From Chromatiales bacterium (GTDB taxonomy: Bacteria; Pseudomonadota; Gammaproteobacteria; Steroidobacterales; GCA-2729495): a stretch of DNA of 63,460 nt. How positions within the stretch are numbered: the first letter of the stretch is position 1; every line of letters begins with the position of its first letter. The position numbers and the translations under genes were made by a program. Positions 25,838 through 36,174 of the stretch are shown here, in pieces. The stretch is from the NCBI GenBank assembly GCA_020831895.1, contig JAFIFS010000029.1, positions 1 through 63,460 on the forward strand, read 5' to 3'. The notes below the pieces were generated by a model, which was given only the letters and a program-made list of their open reading frames with translations, was not told where the DNA came from and made no database searches.

Positions 25838-27376
25838 TCAGTGCCCCAGCGCCTGCCCGACCGCCTCGCGCTGGTCCACGAGCAGCGCCAGCATGCAGCG
25901 GATCCCGAAGCCTGTCGCTCCGCCCGGAACCTGGCCAAGCCCCTGCCGGCGGCTGGCCGAACTCAGGTCCATGTGCACCCAGGTGGTGTCCGCGGGAACG
26001 AAGCGCTGGAGGAAGCGCGCGGCCAGTATGTGATCAGCAGGCGCATCCACGGCGCACTGCAGGACATCGGCCACGCTTGAATCCAGGTCATCGTCGAAAT
26101 CAGGGTCCAGCGGGAATGGCCAGAGCCGCTCGCCGCTGGCCTGGCCTGCCATGACCAGCGGTCCGTGCAGGGCCGGACGATTGCTGAACACGCCGCTGTA
26201 ACGTTCGCTCACCGCATGAACGCAGCTGCCGGTCAGCGTGGCGAAGTCACAGATCATGGACGGTTTTTCCCGCCCGGCCAGTGCAAGGGTATCAGCCAGA
26301 ACCAGCCGCCCCTCGGCGTCGGTGTGGATCATCTCGATGGTCGTGCCATCCAGCGCGCGGATCACGTCGCGCGGCTTGACCGCGGCAGGCCCGATCCGGT
26401 TCTCGGTGATCGCCAGATAGCAGTCGACGGCCAGCCGGGACTTCAGTCGCGTCAGTGCGAGCAGCAGCCCCAGCGCCACCGCCGAGCCTGACATGTCCTG
26501 GTGCATGTCCAGCATCGCCCTGAACGGCTTCAGGTTCACGCCGCCGGTATCGAAGATGATGCCCTTGCCGACCAGCGCGATATCCGGCTTGCTCCGTCGG
26601 CCGTCCGGCCGGTAGCGCAGCCTCACTATGCCGGCTTCGCTGCCGGGGCCATTGCCCTGGGCAACAGCCAGGAAGGCGCCAGCTCCGAGGCGGCGCAGCT
26701 CGCCCTGGTCATGGAACCGGAAGCTCCATCCATGACGTTTCGCGAGTGTCCGCGCGAGCTCACGATAGTTGCCTGCATCGAGGTGGTTTGCCGGCAGGCT
26801 GGTCAGCCAGCGCACCAGGTGCAGGGCCTCCGCCTCGATCATGACCCGTTCCAGGTCCAGCTCGCGCTCCGCTCCCAGCAGCGTCACGCGCGCCAGTGGC
26901 GAGAGGCGTGGCTTGCTGCGGAACTGCGGCAGCGGCAAGTGATGTGCATGCAGGCCAAGCAGCAGGCTGCCGGCAACCCGTGGCTGTTCTGCCTCGGGGA
27001 CCCCTAGCAGGAGGAGAGCGAGCTGCTTCGGCTTTTCGCTCAGTGCCTCGGCCGCAACCTGACCCCCGAACCTGAGCAGCGCATGCATGCACGTCCCGGA
27101 GCCATCGGCCGGTACTGCCGGCAGGCGCGCCAGCGTGACTCGCGTGCCGGGCGGCAGATGAGCGGCCAGCAGCTGGCGCTGTCCTGCCTTGCCCAGGCGC
27201 CGCACTGTGCCGGAGAGGCCCTGCAGCTCTGCCGGCAACTGTCGCCAGAGTGACTCCGGTATCGTCGATGGCGTCACGATCACAAGGTGATCATGGGTGA
27301 GCAGCTGCTTGCGCAGCCAGCGTCCGGGCTGCTGGCGCAGGCTGAAGCTGCTGTCGGGCGGCAGGAGTTCTCTCAT
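25838..27376 (-). CDS. M17-family leucyl aminopeptidase
   Basis: 512 residues. The C-terminal catalytic domain has [25 protein letters not shown] and [14 protein letters not shown], the two-zinc site of PepA/PepB enzymes. The usual NTDAEGRL reads HTDAEGRL here, a mild variant. It releases N-terminal residues from peptides. The N-terminal ~170 residues are poorly conserved. ATG 27376 is 172 bases from aceE, transcribed divergently. Confidence 0.92.
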   Translation of the reverse strand: MRELLPPDSSFSLRQQPGRWLRKQLLTHDHLVIVTPSTIPESLWRQLPAELQGLSGTVRRLGKAGQRQLLAAHLPPGTRVTLARLPAVPADGSGTCMHALLRFGGQVAAEALSEKPKQLALLLLGVPEAEQPRVAGSLLLGLHAHHLPLPQFRSKPRLSPLARVTLLGAERELDLERVMIEAEALHLVRWLTSLPANHLDAGNYRELARTLAKRHGWSFRFHDQGELRRLGAGAFLAVAQGNGPGSEAGIVRLRYRPDGRRSKPDIALVGKGIIFDTGGVNLKPFRAMLDMHQDMSGSAVALGLLLALTRLKSRLAVDCYLAITENRIGPAAVKPRDVIRALDGTTIEMIHTDAEGRLVLADTLALAGREKPSMICDFATLTGSCVHAVSERYSGVFSNRPALHGPLVMAGQASGERLWPFPLDPDFDDDLDSSVADVLQCAVDAPADHILAARFLQRFVPADTTWVHMDLSSASRRQGLGQVPGGATGFGIRCMLALLVDQREAVGQALGH

Positions 27377-27428
27377 GCGTCGCTGGCTTGACCTTGCAAG
27401 GGGAAGCCCGGATCATACGCGGGCGTTT

Positions 27429-27456
27429 TTGCGGGTGTTCCGGTACCGATTATAGA
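27429..27456 (+). promoter_or_regulatory. Candidate aceE promoter
   Basis: TTGCGG (27429-27434), a 16-base spacer and TATAGA (27451-27456) lie ~95 bases before the aceE start in the divergent gap to the M17 peptidase. No PdhR-like operator was recognised. The match is only moderate. Confidence 0.35.
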
Positions 27457-27548
27457 GCATGCCGGCACCTCACTGGTCAGTCCCATCGAGAGCGGCGTCC
27501 GGCGCCTGACCCCGGGCAGCATGGACCAGCCCGGAGTGCATAACCACA

Positions 27549-30212
27549 GTGCGTGACCCCCGAACTTCTGAAGACCCCGATCCGCAGGAAACCAGGGAAT
27601 GGATCGAGTCCCTGGATTCGGTGCTGAGTGTTCACGGTGCCGAGCGGGCCCACTTCCTGCTCGATCACCTGATCGACCACGCGCGCCGCTCCGGCGCGTA
27701 CCTGCCTTACCGGCCGAACACGGCCTACCTGAACACGATCCCGGTTGGCCAGCAGCCGGATTACCCTGGTGACCGATCGATAGAGCGGCGTATCGAGGCC
27801 TGGATCCGCTGGAACGCCATGGCGATGGTCGTTCAGGCCAACCGCAAGAGTTCGGAGTACGGCGGGCACATCGCGACCTATGCATCGGCGGCGACGCTGT
27901 ACGAGGTAGGCTTCAACCACTTCTGGCGTGCGCCGGGGGACGAGCATGGCGGCGACCTCGTCTACATGCAGGGTCACTCGTCGCCCGGCATCTATGCGCG
28001 CGCCTACCTTGAGGGCCGGCTGAGCGAGCAGCAGCTCGACTACTTCCGCCAGGAAGTGACCGGCAACGGCCTTTCGTCGTACCCGCACCCCTGGCTGATG
28101 CCGGACTTCTGGCAGTTCCCGACCGTGTCCATGGGGCTTGGTCCGATGATGGCGATCTTCCAGGCACGCTTCATGAAGTACCTGGAGAATCGCGAGATCG
28201 TGGCGCCATCCGATCGCAAGATCTGGTGCTTCCTCGGCGATGGCGAGATGGACGAGCCCGAGTCGATGGGCGCGATCACGATGCCCGTGCGCGAGAAGCT
28301 CGACAACCTGGTGTTCGTGATCAACTGCAACCTCCAGCGCCTGGACGGTCCGGTGCGGGGCAGCGGCAAGATCATCCAGGAGCTCGAGGCGGCTTTCCGC
28401 GGAGCAGGCTGGGCAGTGATCAAGGTGCTCTGGGGTTCGCGCTGGGATCCTCTGCTGGCGCGGGACAGCAAGGGCCTGCTGCGCCGGGTTATGGAAGAGT
28501 GCGTGGACGGGGAGTACCAGAACTTCAAGGCGATGGATGGCGCCTACGTGCGTGAGCACTTCTTCGGTCGCTATCCCGAGCTGAAGGAGATGGTGGCCAA
28601 CCTCTCTGATGACGAGCTGTGGCGGCTCAACCGCGGCGGACTTGATGCGCTCAAGGTCTATGCGGCCTATCACCGCGCGGTTCGTCAGCAGGGCCGCCCG
28701 GTCGTGATTCTGGCCAAGACGGTGAAGGGCTTCGGTCTTGGCCAGGCCGCAGAGGGCAAGATGACCGCGCACCAGACCAAGAAGCTCGGCATCGACGACC
28801 TGAAAGCCTTCCGTGACCGCTGGAGCATCCCGATCTCGGACAGCGAGATCGAGGAGGTGCCGTTCAAGCGGCCCGCGGAGGACAGCGAGGAGATCCGCTA
28901 CCTGAAGGACCGGCGAAACAGGCTCGGCGGATACCTGCCGGTGCGCAAGCCGGTTGCGGTACCCCTGAAGGTGCCGGGCCTGGAGGCATTCCGGAACCAG
29001 CTGGATGGTTCCGGCGAACGCGAGATCTCCACGACCATGGCTTTCGTGCGCATCCTGACGACGCTGGTGCGCGACAAGGAGATTGGCCGTTACGTCGTGC
29101 CGATCGTACCTGACGAAGCGCGTACCTTCGGCATGGAGGGCATGTTCCGCCAGGTTGGCATCTACTCGCCGGTGGGCCAGCTCTATACACCCCAGGACGC
29201 CGAGCAGCTGATGTTCTACCGCGAGGACCGCAAGGGCCAGATTCTGGAGGAAGGCATCAACGAGGCTGGGTCCTACTGCTCCTGGCTCGCGGCCGCAACC
29301 GCCTATGCGAACCACGGCGTCAACATGGTGCCGTTCTACATCTTCTACTCGATGTTCGGGTTCCAGCGGATCGGGGACTTCATCTGGGCCGGTGGCGACA
29401 TGCGGGCGCGCGGCTTCCTGATTGGTGGAACCGCCGGCCGCACTACGCTGGCCGGCGAGGGCCTGCAGCACCAGGACGGGCACAGCCACCTCGCCGCGTC
29501 CACCGTTCCCAACTGCGTCGCCTACGATCCGGCCTATGCCTATGAGCTTGCCGTGATCATCCAGGATGGGCTGCGCAGGATGTACCAGGACGGCGAGGGA
29601 ATTTTTTACTACATCACCTGCATGAACGAGAACTACGTACAGCCCGCGATGCCGGCCGGGGTCAAGGAAGGCATCCTGCGCGGCATGTACCGGCTGCGCA
29701 CCGGCGGTTCGCGCAAGCTGCGCGTCCAGCTGCTGGGCTCAGGCACGATCCTGCGCGAGGTGCTTGCGGCCGCGGAGATGCTCGAGAACGACTGGGGCGT
29801 CGCCGCCGACGTGTGGAGCGTGACCAGCTTCAGCGAGCTGCGTCGCGATGGCCTCGACTGCGAGCGCTGGAATATGCTCAACCCGGAAGAGGCGCCGCGA
29901 AGTTCCTACGTGCATCGCTGCGTGGCCGGCCTGCAGGGGCCTTTCATCGCGGCGACCGACTATATGCGTACCGTGGCCGACCAGATCCGCCCGTGGATTC
30001 CCGGGCGCTACAGCGTGCTGGGTACCGATGGCTACGGGCGCAGCGACTCGCGCGCGGCGCTGCGCGACTTCTTCGAGGTGGATCGACGGTACGTGACGCT
30101 TGCAGCGCTGAAGGCCCTTGCGGACGAGGGTCAGCTTGCGCCCGCCACGGTCGTCGATGCCCGGGAGAAGCTCGGCATCGCAGCCGACAAGCCCAACCCG
30201 GTGAACGTATGA
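27549..30212 (+). CDS. aceE: Pyruvate dehydrogenase E1 component (homodimeric)
   Basis: 887 residues, the usual AceE length. GTG 27549 is used, with GGAG ~14 bases upstream. TPP-binding GDGEMDEPES (~230), HSSPGIYARAYLEGR and the C-terminal LLGSGTILREV match the family. It decarboxylates pyruvate and passes acetyl to the lipoyl groups of AceF. It leads the three-gene aceE-aceF-lpd operon. Confidence 0.97.
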   Translation: MRDPRTSEDPDPQETREWIESLDSVLSVHGAERAHFLLDHLIDHARRSGAYLPYRPNTAYLNTIPVGQQPDYPGDRSIERRIEAWIRWNAMAMVVQANRKSSEYGGHIATYASAATLYEVGFNHFWRAPGDEHGGDLVYMQGHSSPGIYARAYLEGRLSEQQLDYFRQEVTGNGLSSYPHPWLMPDFWQFPTVSMGLGPMMAIFQARFMKYLENREIVAPSDRKIWCFLGDGEMDEPESMGAITMPVREKLDNLVFVINCNLQRLDGPVRGSGKIIQELEAAFRGAGWAVIKVLWGSRWDPLLARDSKGLLRRVMEECVDGEYQNFKAMDGAYVREHFFGRYPELKEMVANLSDDELWRLNRGGLDALKVYAAYHRAVRQQGRPVVILAKTVKGFGLGQAAEGKMTAHQTKKLGIDDLKAFRDRWSIPISDSEIEEVPFKRPAEDSEEIRYLKDRRNRLGGYLPVRKPVAVPLKVPGLEAFRNQLDGSGEREISTTMAFVRILTTLVRDKEIGRYVVPIVPDEARTFGMEGMFRQVGIYSPVGQLYTPQDAEQLMFYREDRKGQILEEGINEAGSYCSWLAAATAYANHGVNMVPFYIFYSMFGFQRIGDFIWAGGDMRARGFLIGGTAGRTTLAGEGLQHQDGHSHLAASTVPNCVAYDPAYAYELAVIIQDGLRRMYQDGEGIFYYITCMNENYVQPAMPAGVKEGILRGMYRLRTGGSRKLRVQLLGSGTILREVLAAAEMLENDWGVAADVWSVTSFSELRRDGLDCERWNMLNPEEAPRSSYVHRCVAGLQGPFIAATDYMRTVADQIRPWIPGRYSVLGTDGYGRSDSRAALRDFFEVDRRYVTLAALKALADEGQLAPATVVDAREKLGIAADKPNPVNV

Positions 30213-30281
30213 CCATGCGGCCCTGCAGCCGCACGGCCGGCAGCGCGCTGTGTCCGGCCGTCACCAGCGGAGCCTGAAGCG

Positions 30282-31991
30282 ATGAGCAATACCCGCGAAG
30301 TCAGGGTGCCTGATATCGGCGACTTCAGCGAAGTCGAGATCGTCGAGGTCATGGTCGCCGCTGGCGACACGGTTCAGGCTGAGGACCCCCTGATCACCCT
30401 GGAGACTGACAAGGCCGCGATGGAAGTGCCCAGTCCCGCAGCGGGCAGGATCAAATCACTCAAGGTCAGCCAGGGTGACCGCGTGTCTCAGGGTGACCTG
30501 ATCCTCGAACTCGAGACTGCTGGCGACACCGAGGCCGTCAGCGGCGAGGATCAGAGCGAGGCTCGGTCCGGCGGCGAGCAGGCGTCTCCGGATGAGCGGC
30601 CCGAACAGCACGCGGCCGGCGAGACGGCGGCGGGCGGGGCCAGCGCTGGATCATCGGACCGCGCGCCGGTTTCCCGCGACGAGGAAGTCTGTGTGCCTGA
30701 TCTCGGTGACGTCAGCGAGGCCGACATTGCCGAGTTGCTGGTCAGCGAAGGCGACCAGGTCGAGCGTGAGCAGCCCCTGATCACGCTGGAGAGCGACAAG
30801 GCAGCAATGGATGTTCCGTCCCCGGTTGCGGGGCGGGTGAAGTCGATCAGGGTCAGCGCTGGTGGCAAGGTCGGCGCGGGTGACCTGATCATGATCGTGG
30901 AGACCCGCGAGACGCCAGCGGGGGGCAGCGGGCCCGCCCCCGGGGATGACCGCCGAGCCGCCAGCCCTGCCGCAAAAGAACCTGCGGCGAGCCCGCAGGC
31001 GTCCGGAGGGCCACAGGCGCCTGCAGATCCCGTCAGCGCACCCGCACCGGTGGGCCCGGCGCTGCCAGCCATCGATGAGCCATCGTTTGCCCGCGCCCAT
31101 GCCAGTCCCTCGGTGCGGAAGTTCGCCCGCGAGCTGGGCGTCGATCTTGGCCGCGTGCGCGGGAGCGGGCCGAAAGGCCGCATCCTCGCCGAGAACGTCA
31201 AGGCCTTCGTCAAGGCCGTGATGAGCGGCCAGGCGGGGACGGTGGCCGGGGCGGCGCTGCCCCAGGTGCCCAGGATCGACCACGCGAAATTCGGTGAGAT
31301 CGAGGAGCAGGCGCTGACGCGCGTGCAGAAGATCTCCGGCCCGCGCCTGCATGCGAGCTGGGTCAACATCCCGCACGTGACACAGCATGACGAGGCCGAC
31401 ATCACCGGTCTCGAGGCTCGCAGGCTGGACCTCAAGCAGCAGGCAGCCGAGGCGGGGGTTCGCCTGACGCCGCTGGCCTTCATCATCCGCGCCTGCGTGC
31501 TGGCGCTTGGCGAATTTCCGCAGTTCAACGCGTCGCTGTCCGATGACGGTGCGCAGCTGGTACTGAAAAAGTATTGCAACGTCGGCTTCGCGGCGGACAC
31601 ACCCCAGGGGCTGGTCGTGCCCGTGATCCGCGATGCGGACAGCAAGAGCGTTTTCGAGATCGCTGCGACGCTGGCAGACCTCAGCGAGCGGGCGCGCGAG
31701 GGCAAGCTCAAGGGCGACGAGATGCGTGGTGGAAGCTTCACGGTGTCAAGCCTCGGCGGTCTTGGGGGGGGGCACTTCACGCCGCTGATCAACGCTCCGG
31801 AGGTTGCGATACTCGGTGCCGGGCGCGCAGCGATGCGCCCGGTCTGGCAGGAGGGGCAGTTCGTGCCGCGACTGATCCTGCCGCTGTCGCTGTCCTACGA
31901 CCACCGCGTGATCGATGGGGCCAATGGCGTGCGTTTCACGAGCCGGCTGGTCGAGCTGCTCGGTGATGTCGAGCGCCTGCTGGAGAGCTGA
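30282..31991 (+). CDS. aceF: Dihydrolipoamide acetyltransferase (PDH E2), two lipoyl domains
   Basis: 569 residues. Two lipoyl domains (about 2-76 and 127-202) each carry the lipoylated Lys in DKAAM. Ala/Pro/Gly-rich linkers join a peripheral subunit-binding domain (~265-305, ASPSVRKFARELGVDL) and the catalytic domain ending DHRVIDGANG with the active His. It transfers acetyl from lipoamide to CoA. AGCGGAG precedes ATG 30282. Five bases separate it from lpd. Confidence 0.97.
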   Translation: MSNTREVRVPDIGDFSEVEIVEVMVAAGDTVQAEDPLITLETDKAAMEVPSPAAGRIKSLKVSQGDRVSQGDLILELETAGDTEAVSGEDQSEARSGGEQASPDERPEQHAAGETAAGGASAGSSDRAPVSRDEEVCVPDLGDVSEADIAELLVSEGDQVEREQPLITLESDKAAMDVPSPVAGRVKSIRVSAGGKVGAGDLIMIVETRETPAGGSGPAPGDDRRAASPAAKEPAASPQASGGPQAPADPVSAPAPVGPALPAIDEPSFARAHASPSVRKFARELGVDLGRVRGSGPKGRILAENVKAFVKAVMSGQAGTVAGAALPQVPRIDHAKFGEIEEQALTRVQKISGPRLHASWVNIPHVTQHDEADITGLEARRLDLKQQAAEAGVRLTPLAFIIRACVLALGEFPQFNASLSDDGAQLVLKKYCNVGFAADTPQGLVVPVIRDADSKSVFEIAATLADLSERAREGKLKGDEMRGGSFTVSSLGGLGGGHFTPLINAPEVAILGAGRAAMRPVWQEGQFVPRLILPLSLSYDHRVIDGANGVRFTSRLVELLGDVERLLES

Positions 31992-31996
31992 GTCAG

Positions 31997-33820
31997 ATGA
32001 GCGGCACGATAGAGATCAGGCTCCCGGACATCGGCGACTTCAGCGAGGTCGAGGTGATCGAGGTGCACGTGGGGCCCGGGGATACGGTGCAGGCCGAGGA
32101 CCCGCTGATCACGGTCGAGAGCGACAAGGCGGCGATGGAGGTTCCCGCGCCTTCCGCTGGCGTGCTGCGCGAAGTCAGCGTCAAGGTGGGCGACCGCGTG
32201 TCGGAGGGCAGCGTGATCGGTCTGCTGCAGCCCGCGACGGACGAGGAGCCGGACAAGGAATCGGATGAGGCACCGGGCAGCGAGAGCGACCCGGGCGGGT
32301 CCGGGCGCGGCGGTGATGCAGGGCCACCAGTGGGTGGCGCCAGCAGCCCGGCGGGCAGCAGCGGACAGGCGCCGTCGCCCGCTGCCGCCAGCTACGAAGG
32401 CGAGGTCGCTTTCGAGACGGAGCTGCTCGTGCTTGGCGCCGGGCCGGGTGGTTACCCGGCCGCTTTTCGCGCAGCGGATCTCGGTCTGGAAGTCACGCTG
32501 GTCGAGCGCTGGGCGACGCTCGGCGGCGTCTGCTTGAACGTCGGCTGCATTCCGTCGAAGGCGCTGCTGCATGCGGCCCGCGTGATCGACGAGGCGGCCG
32601 AGATGGCTGACTGCGGGCTGCGCTTCGGGCAACCCGAGGTCGATCTCGATGGCCTGCGTGGATGGAAGGACAAGGTCGTCGGCAAGCTGACCGGGGGCCT
32701 CGCGCAGCTGGCCAGGCAGCGCAAGGTGCGGGTCGTGCGTGGCACCGGTCGCTTCCTGTCAGCGCATCACCTCGAGGTGGTCGATGAGGGCACCCGCCAG
32801 GTCATAGCCTTTCGGCAGTGCGTCATCGCCGCCGGTTCCGAGCCGGTGAGGCTGCCGGGCCTGCCCGAGGATCCGCGCATCATCGACTCCACGGGCGCGC
32901 TGGAGCTCGAGCGCATTCCCGAACGCCTGCTGATCATCGGCGGTGGCATCATCGGACTGGAGATGGCGACTGTCTACGCAGCCCTGGGGAGCCGGGTCTC
33001 GGTGGTGGAGCTGACGGAGCAGCTGATGCCGGGCTGCGATGCAGATCTAGTTCGGCCGCTGCACAAGCGCATCGGCGCACGCTACGAGCAGATCATGCTG
33101 GGTACGAAAGTGTCCGGCATCGAGTCGACTGCGGACGGACTGGTCGTGACTTTCGGGGGCCAGTTCTCGGGCACGCAGTCCTTTGATGCCGTGCTGTTGT
33201 CGGTCGGCCGTTCGCCGAACGGCGGACGGCTTGATGCGCACCGTGCCGGAGTCAGGGTGGACGAGCGCGGATTCATTCCGGTCGACCGCCAGATGCGCAC
33301 CAACGTGTCGCATATCTTTGCCGTCGGAGATATCGTCGGCCAGCCGATGCTGGCGCACAAGGCCAACCACGAGGGGCGCGTGGCGGCAGAGGTGGCTGCT
33401 GGCCACAGGTCAGCCTTTGACGCCCGCGTCATCCCGTCTGTCGCCTATACCGATCCGGAGGTGGCCTGGGTCGGCCTGACCGAAAACGAGGCCCGCGCGC
33501 AGGGGCTGGCCTACGGCAAGGGCGTGTTTCCCTGGGCCGCCAGCGGCCGCTCGCTGGGACACAACCGCGACGAGGGCATAACGAAGCTGCTGTTCGACGA
33601 GAAGACACACCGCGTGCTAGGTGGGGGCATCGTCGGGCCGAATGCGGGCGAGCTGGTGGGCGAGGTCGCCCTCGCGATCGAGATGGGGGCGGACGCGGCC
33701 GATATCGGCCTGACTATCCACCCGCATCCGACATTGTCCGAGACGGTCGCATTCGCCGCCGAGGCCTTCGAAGGAACGCTGGTTGACCTCTATCTGCCAA
33801 AGAAGAAGGCTGCACGCTGA
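31997..33820 (+). CDS. lpd: Dihydrolipoamide dehydrogenase (E3) with N-terminal lipoyl domain
   Basis: 607 residues, ~130 longer than plain Lpd. Residues ~3-78 are a lipoyl domain (ESDKAAMEVPAP), then a Gly/Ser/Glu-rich linker, then the flavoprotein: GAGPGGYPAAFRAA FAD loop, GGVCLNVGCIPSK redox disulfide, GGGIIGLEMA NAD loop, and HPHPTLSE with the C-terminal catalytic His. It reoxidises dihydrolipoamide with NAD. The fused form is known in beta- and some gammaproteobacteria. Confidence 0.97.
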   Translation: MSGTIEIRLPDIGDFSEVEVIEVHVGPGDTVQAEDPLITVESDKAAMEVPAPSAGVLREVSVKVGDRVSEGSVIGLLQPATDEEPDKESDEAPGSESDPGGSGRGGDAGPPVGGASSPAGSSGQAPSPAAASYEGEVAFETELLVLGAGPGGYPAAFRAADLGLEVTLVERWATLGGVCLNVGCIPSKALLHAARVIDEAAEMADCGLRFGQPEVDLDGLRGWKDKVVGKLTGGLAQLARQRKVRVVRGTGRFLSAHHLEVVDEGTRQVIAFRQCVIAAGSEPVRLPGLPEDPRIIDSTGALELERIPERLLIIGGGIIGLEMATVYAALGSRVSVVELTEQLMPGCDADLVRPLHKRIGARYEQIMLGTKVSGIESTADGLVVTFGGQFSGTQSFDAVLLSVGRSPNGGRLDAHRAGVRVDERGFIPVDRQMRTNVSHIFAVGDIVGQPMLAHKANHEGRVAAEVAAGHRSAFDARVIPSVAYTDPEVAWVGLTENEARAQGLAYGKGVFPWAASGRSLGHNRDEGITKLLFDEKTHRVLGGGIVGPNAGELVGEVALAIEMGADAADIGLTIHPHPTLSETVAFAAEAFEGTLVDLYLPKKKAAR

Positions 33821-33847
33821 CGAGGCCATGCACTGGCAACCGGCCCG

Positions 33848-35590
33848 GTGCCGCCCATCATGAGGCGGCCGCGTCACCAGCGCTGGTCGCCAGTCCGCCT
33901 GTTCATTCCCGCCTGGCGCGGCCTGGCCCGACGCTCGCTCAAGCGCTTCAGGGCGGACCTGGCCGAGGGACCGGAACGCAATACGGCCGCTCTGCGCTCG
34001 ATACTGCAGCGTTGCGCCAGGTCCGAGTTCGGCCGTCAGCATGACTTCGCCGCGCTGGCACGCTCCCGCAGCCTGGAGCATGACTGGCGCAGCGCTGTGC
34101 CGGTCACGGACTATGCGGGTCTTCGCGACTGGATCACGCGGGTCGCGGCAGGGGAGGCGGACGTGCTTTTCCCGGGGCTCCCGCCCCTGTTCGTCAGCAG
34201 CTCCGGCACCACCGACGACCCCAAACTGTTCCCGCTGACCCGGCGGCAGCAGAACCAGGCGCTGCGGTTCATCGCGCTGCTGACGCCCGCGGTGCGAGCC
34301 GGGATGCTTGGTGGTGAGGACTTTTCGATGCCGACCAGCACGCTGATGGTGGCCAGCCGCCCCGGGCAGTCAACCCCAGGCGGCATACCGACAGGCAACC
34401 CAAGCGGGGCCGGTATCCGGCGGATCAGCGCTCTGGCGCCACCCTTCTGGGTGTTTCCCCCGGCCGTGCTGGGCGTCCGGGACTATCCGGCCGCACTCTA
34501 CCTGCATGCGCTGTTTGCGCTCAGGGCCGCGGATCTGGCCTGTATCGAGGCGATCTATTCCAGCCACGTCGTCAGCTGGATGGCCCTGATCGGCCGCGAA
34601 TCCGGCCGCCTGGTCGAAGATATCGCCAGCGGGACGCTGGACAGCCAGCTTGCGCTGGACCATCGGGAGCGCAGGCAGCTGCAGCGCTACCTGTGGCCTG
34701 ATCGCGCTCGGGCACGGGCAGTAGCGGCAGCGCTGGATGGGTCGCCCGAGGGCCTCATGCAGAGGCTCTGGCCTGGCCTGAAGGTGCTGAGCTGCGTGAT
34801 CACCGGGGCGTTCGCGGCCAGCCTGCCACGCCTGCGGGAGCTGGCCGGTCCGGGACCCCTGTTCTACACGACCTGCTTTGGAGCTACCGAGGGGATGATT
34901 GGGATCAACATCGATGCGGAGAGGCCCGAGCATTACGTGCTGGCGCTTGGGGCAGGGCACTTCGAGTTCCTGCCCGAGGACGAGCTGGACTCGGCACGAC
35001 CCCGCGCGCTGGGCCCCGAAGCCCTCAGTCCCGGGGAGTGCTACGAGCCTGTGATGACAACCCACGCCGGCCTTTACCGGTACCGGACTGGTGATGTCCT
35101 GCGCTGCGAGGGCATGGCCGGGCGCACGCCCGTGTTGTCCTTCGCGTGGAGGCGTGGCAACGTCGTGGACCTGGTTGGGGAGAAGACTACCGAGGCCCAC
35201 CTGTCCAGGGCGATCGCAGCCCTGGCGGAGAGCCTTCCGGGCGGCGCCGGAGGCATCACCGACTATGCGTTGTGGCCCGACCTCGAGAGGGTGCCTTGCC
35301 GGTACGTCGTCTATCTGGAGCCGTCAGGCGCGGCGCTGGCCCGCTGGCCCGGCACCGACACGATCGCCCACCGCCTCGACGCGCACCTTGCCACGGCGAA
35401 CCCTGCCTACCGGACGCTGGGACGTGCGAACGGCCGCCTCGACCAGCTCCAGGTGCGCGTGGTGCCGGCAGGCAGGTTCGACCAGCTGCTCGGGCAGCTG
35501 CGTGAGCGCAGTGACGGCACCAGTGCGAACCAGGTCAAGGTGCCGCGCATCCTGCGCCAGGCCAGTTTGCGCGACGCCCTCGAGGCCTGA
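33848..35590 (+). CDS. Bacterial GH3-family acyl-adenylating enzyme
   Basis: 580 residues from GTG 33848 (ATG 33860 would give 576). SSSGTTDDPKLFPLT is the phosphate-binding motif, YTTCFGATEG the A4-like motif, and YRYRTGDV the ATP ribose-binding Asp region, all as in GH3 proteins of the ANL-like adenylate superfamily. Plant GH3 enzymes join amino acids to hormones; bacterial members are mostly uncharacterised. No signal peptide. It is 27 bases after lpd and convergent with the thioredoxin-like gene one base away. Confidence 0.87.
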   Translation: MPPIMRRPRHQRWSPVRLFIPAWRGLARRSLKRFRADLAEGPERNTAALRSILQRCARSEFGRQHDFAALARSRSLEHDWRSAVPVTDYAGLRDWITRVAAGEADVLFPGLPPLFVSSSGTTDDPKLFPLTRRQQNQALRFIALLTPAVRAGMLGGEDFSMPTSTLMVASRPGQSTPGGIPTGNPSGAGIRRISALAPPFWVFPPAVLGVRDYPAALYLHALFALRAADLACIEAIYSSHVVSWMALIGRESGRLVEDIASGTLDSQLALDHRERRQLQRYLWPDRARARAVAAALDGSPEGLMQRLWPGLKVLSCVITGAFAASLPRLRELAGPGPLFYTTCFGATEGMIGINIDAERPEHYVLALGAGHFEFLPEDELDSARPRALGPEALSPGECYEPVMTTHAGLYRYRTGDVLRCEGMAGRTPVLSFAWRRGNVVDLVGEKTTEAHLSRAIAALAESLPGGAGGITDYALWPDLERVPCRYVVYLEPSGAALARWPGTDTIAHRLDAHLATANPAYRTLGRANGRLDQLQVRVVPAGRFDQLLGQLRERSDGTSANQVKVPRILRQASLRDALEA

Positions 35591-35591
35591 C

Positions 35592-36161
35592 TCACGGCCC
35601 CCCTGCGGAGGGGTGCCACTTGATGTTGCAGCCTATGCTCGGTTTCTGGTCGATGGAGGGTTGCCGGCCGGCCAGGACCTCCTCGATGGCTGCCCGCAGG
35701 TCTGCACCGGTCACCGGCTTGTCATTGCCCGGCCGGCTGTCGTCCAGCTGCCCGCGGTAGGCGAGCCGGCCTTCGTGGTCATAGAGGAAGAAATCGGGCG
35801 TGCAGGCTGCACCGAAGGCCCGTGCAACCGCCTGCGTTTCGTCGAACAGGAACGCAAAGTCCCATCCCTCGGTGCGGGCCAGCCTCGCCATGGGTTGCGG
35901 TCCGTCCTGAGGGTGCGTGGCGAGGCTGTTCGCGTTGATCGCCACTATCTGCAGTCCGCGCAGGGTGAAGTCGGTCTCCAGCGGCTTGAAGGCTTTCTGA
36001 ACATGCTGCACGAAAGGACAGTGGTTGCAGATGAACATCACCAGCAGCGGCTTTCCGGCATAGCTCTCGCTGGACACGGTGCGTCCACTGACGGCATCGA
36101 GCAGCGAGAAAGGAGGCAGCGGCGTCCCCAGGTCGGGCATCGTCGAAGGTGTGAGTGCCAT
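35592..36161 (-). CDS. Thioredoxin-fold peroxiredoxin-like protein
   Basis: 189 residues. Redoxin fold with FICNHCPFV (CNHC, a CxxC motif) near residue 45 and TPDFFLYD with the cis-Pro. The end PSIGCNIKWHP is characteristic of this thioredoxin-family group. Cytoplasmic; it probably reduces disulfides or peroxides. It is the last gene of the long minus-strand run, 13 bases after nth. Confidence 0.87.
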   Translation of the reverse strand: MALTPSTMPDLGTPLPPFSLLDAVSGRTVSSESYAGKPLLVMFICNHCPFVQHVQKAFKPLETDFTLRGLQIVAINANSLATHPQDGPQPMARLARTEGWDFAFLFDETQAVARAFGAACTPDFFLYDHEGRLAYRGQLDDSRPGNDKPVTGADLRAAIEEVLAGRQPSIDQKPSIGCNIKWHPSAGGP

Positions 36162-36174
36162 GAGTCCCTCCTGC

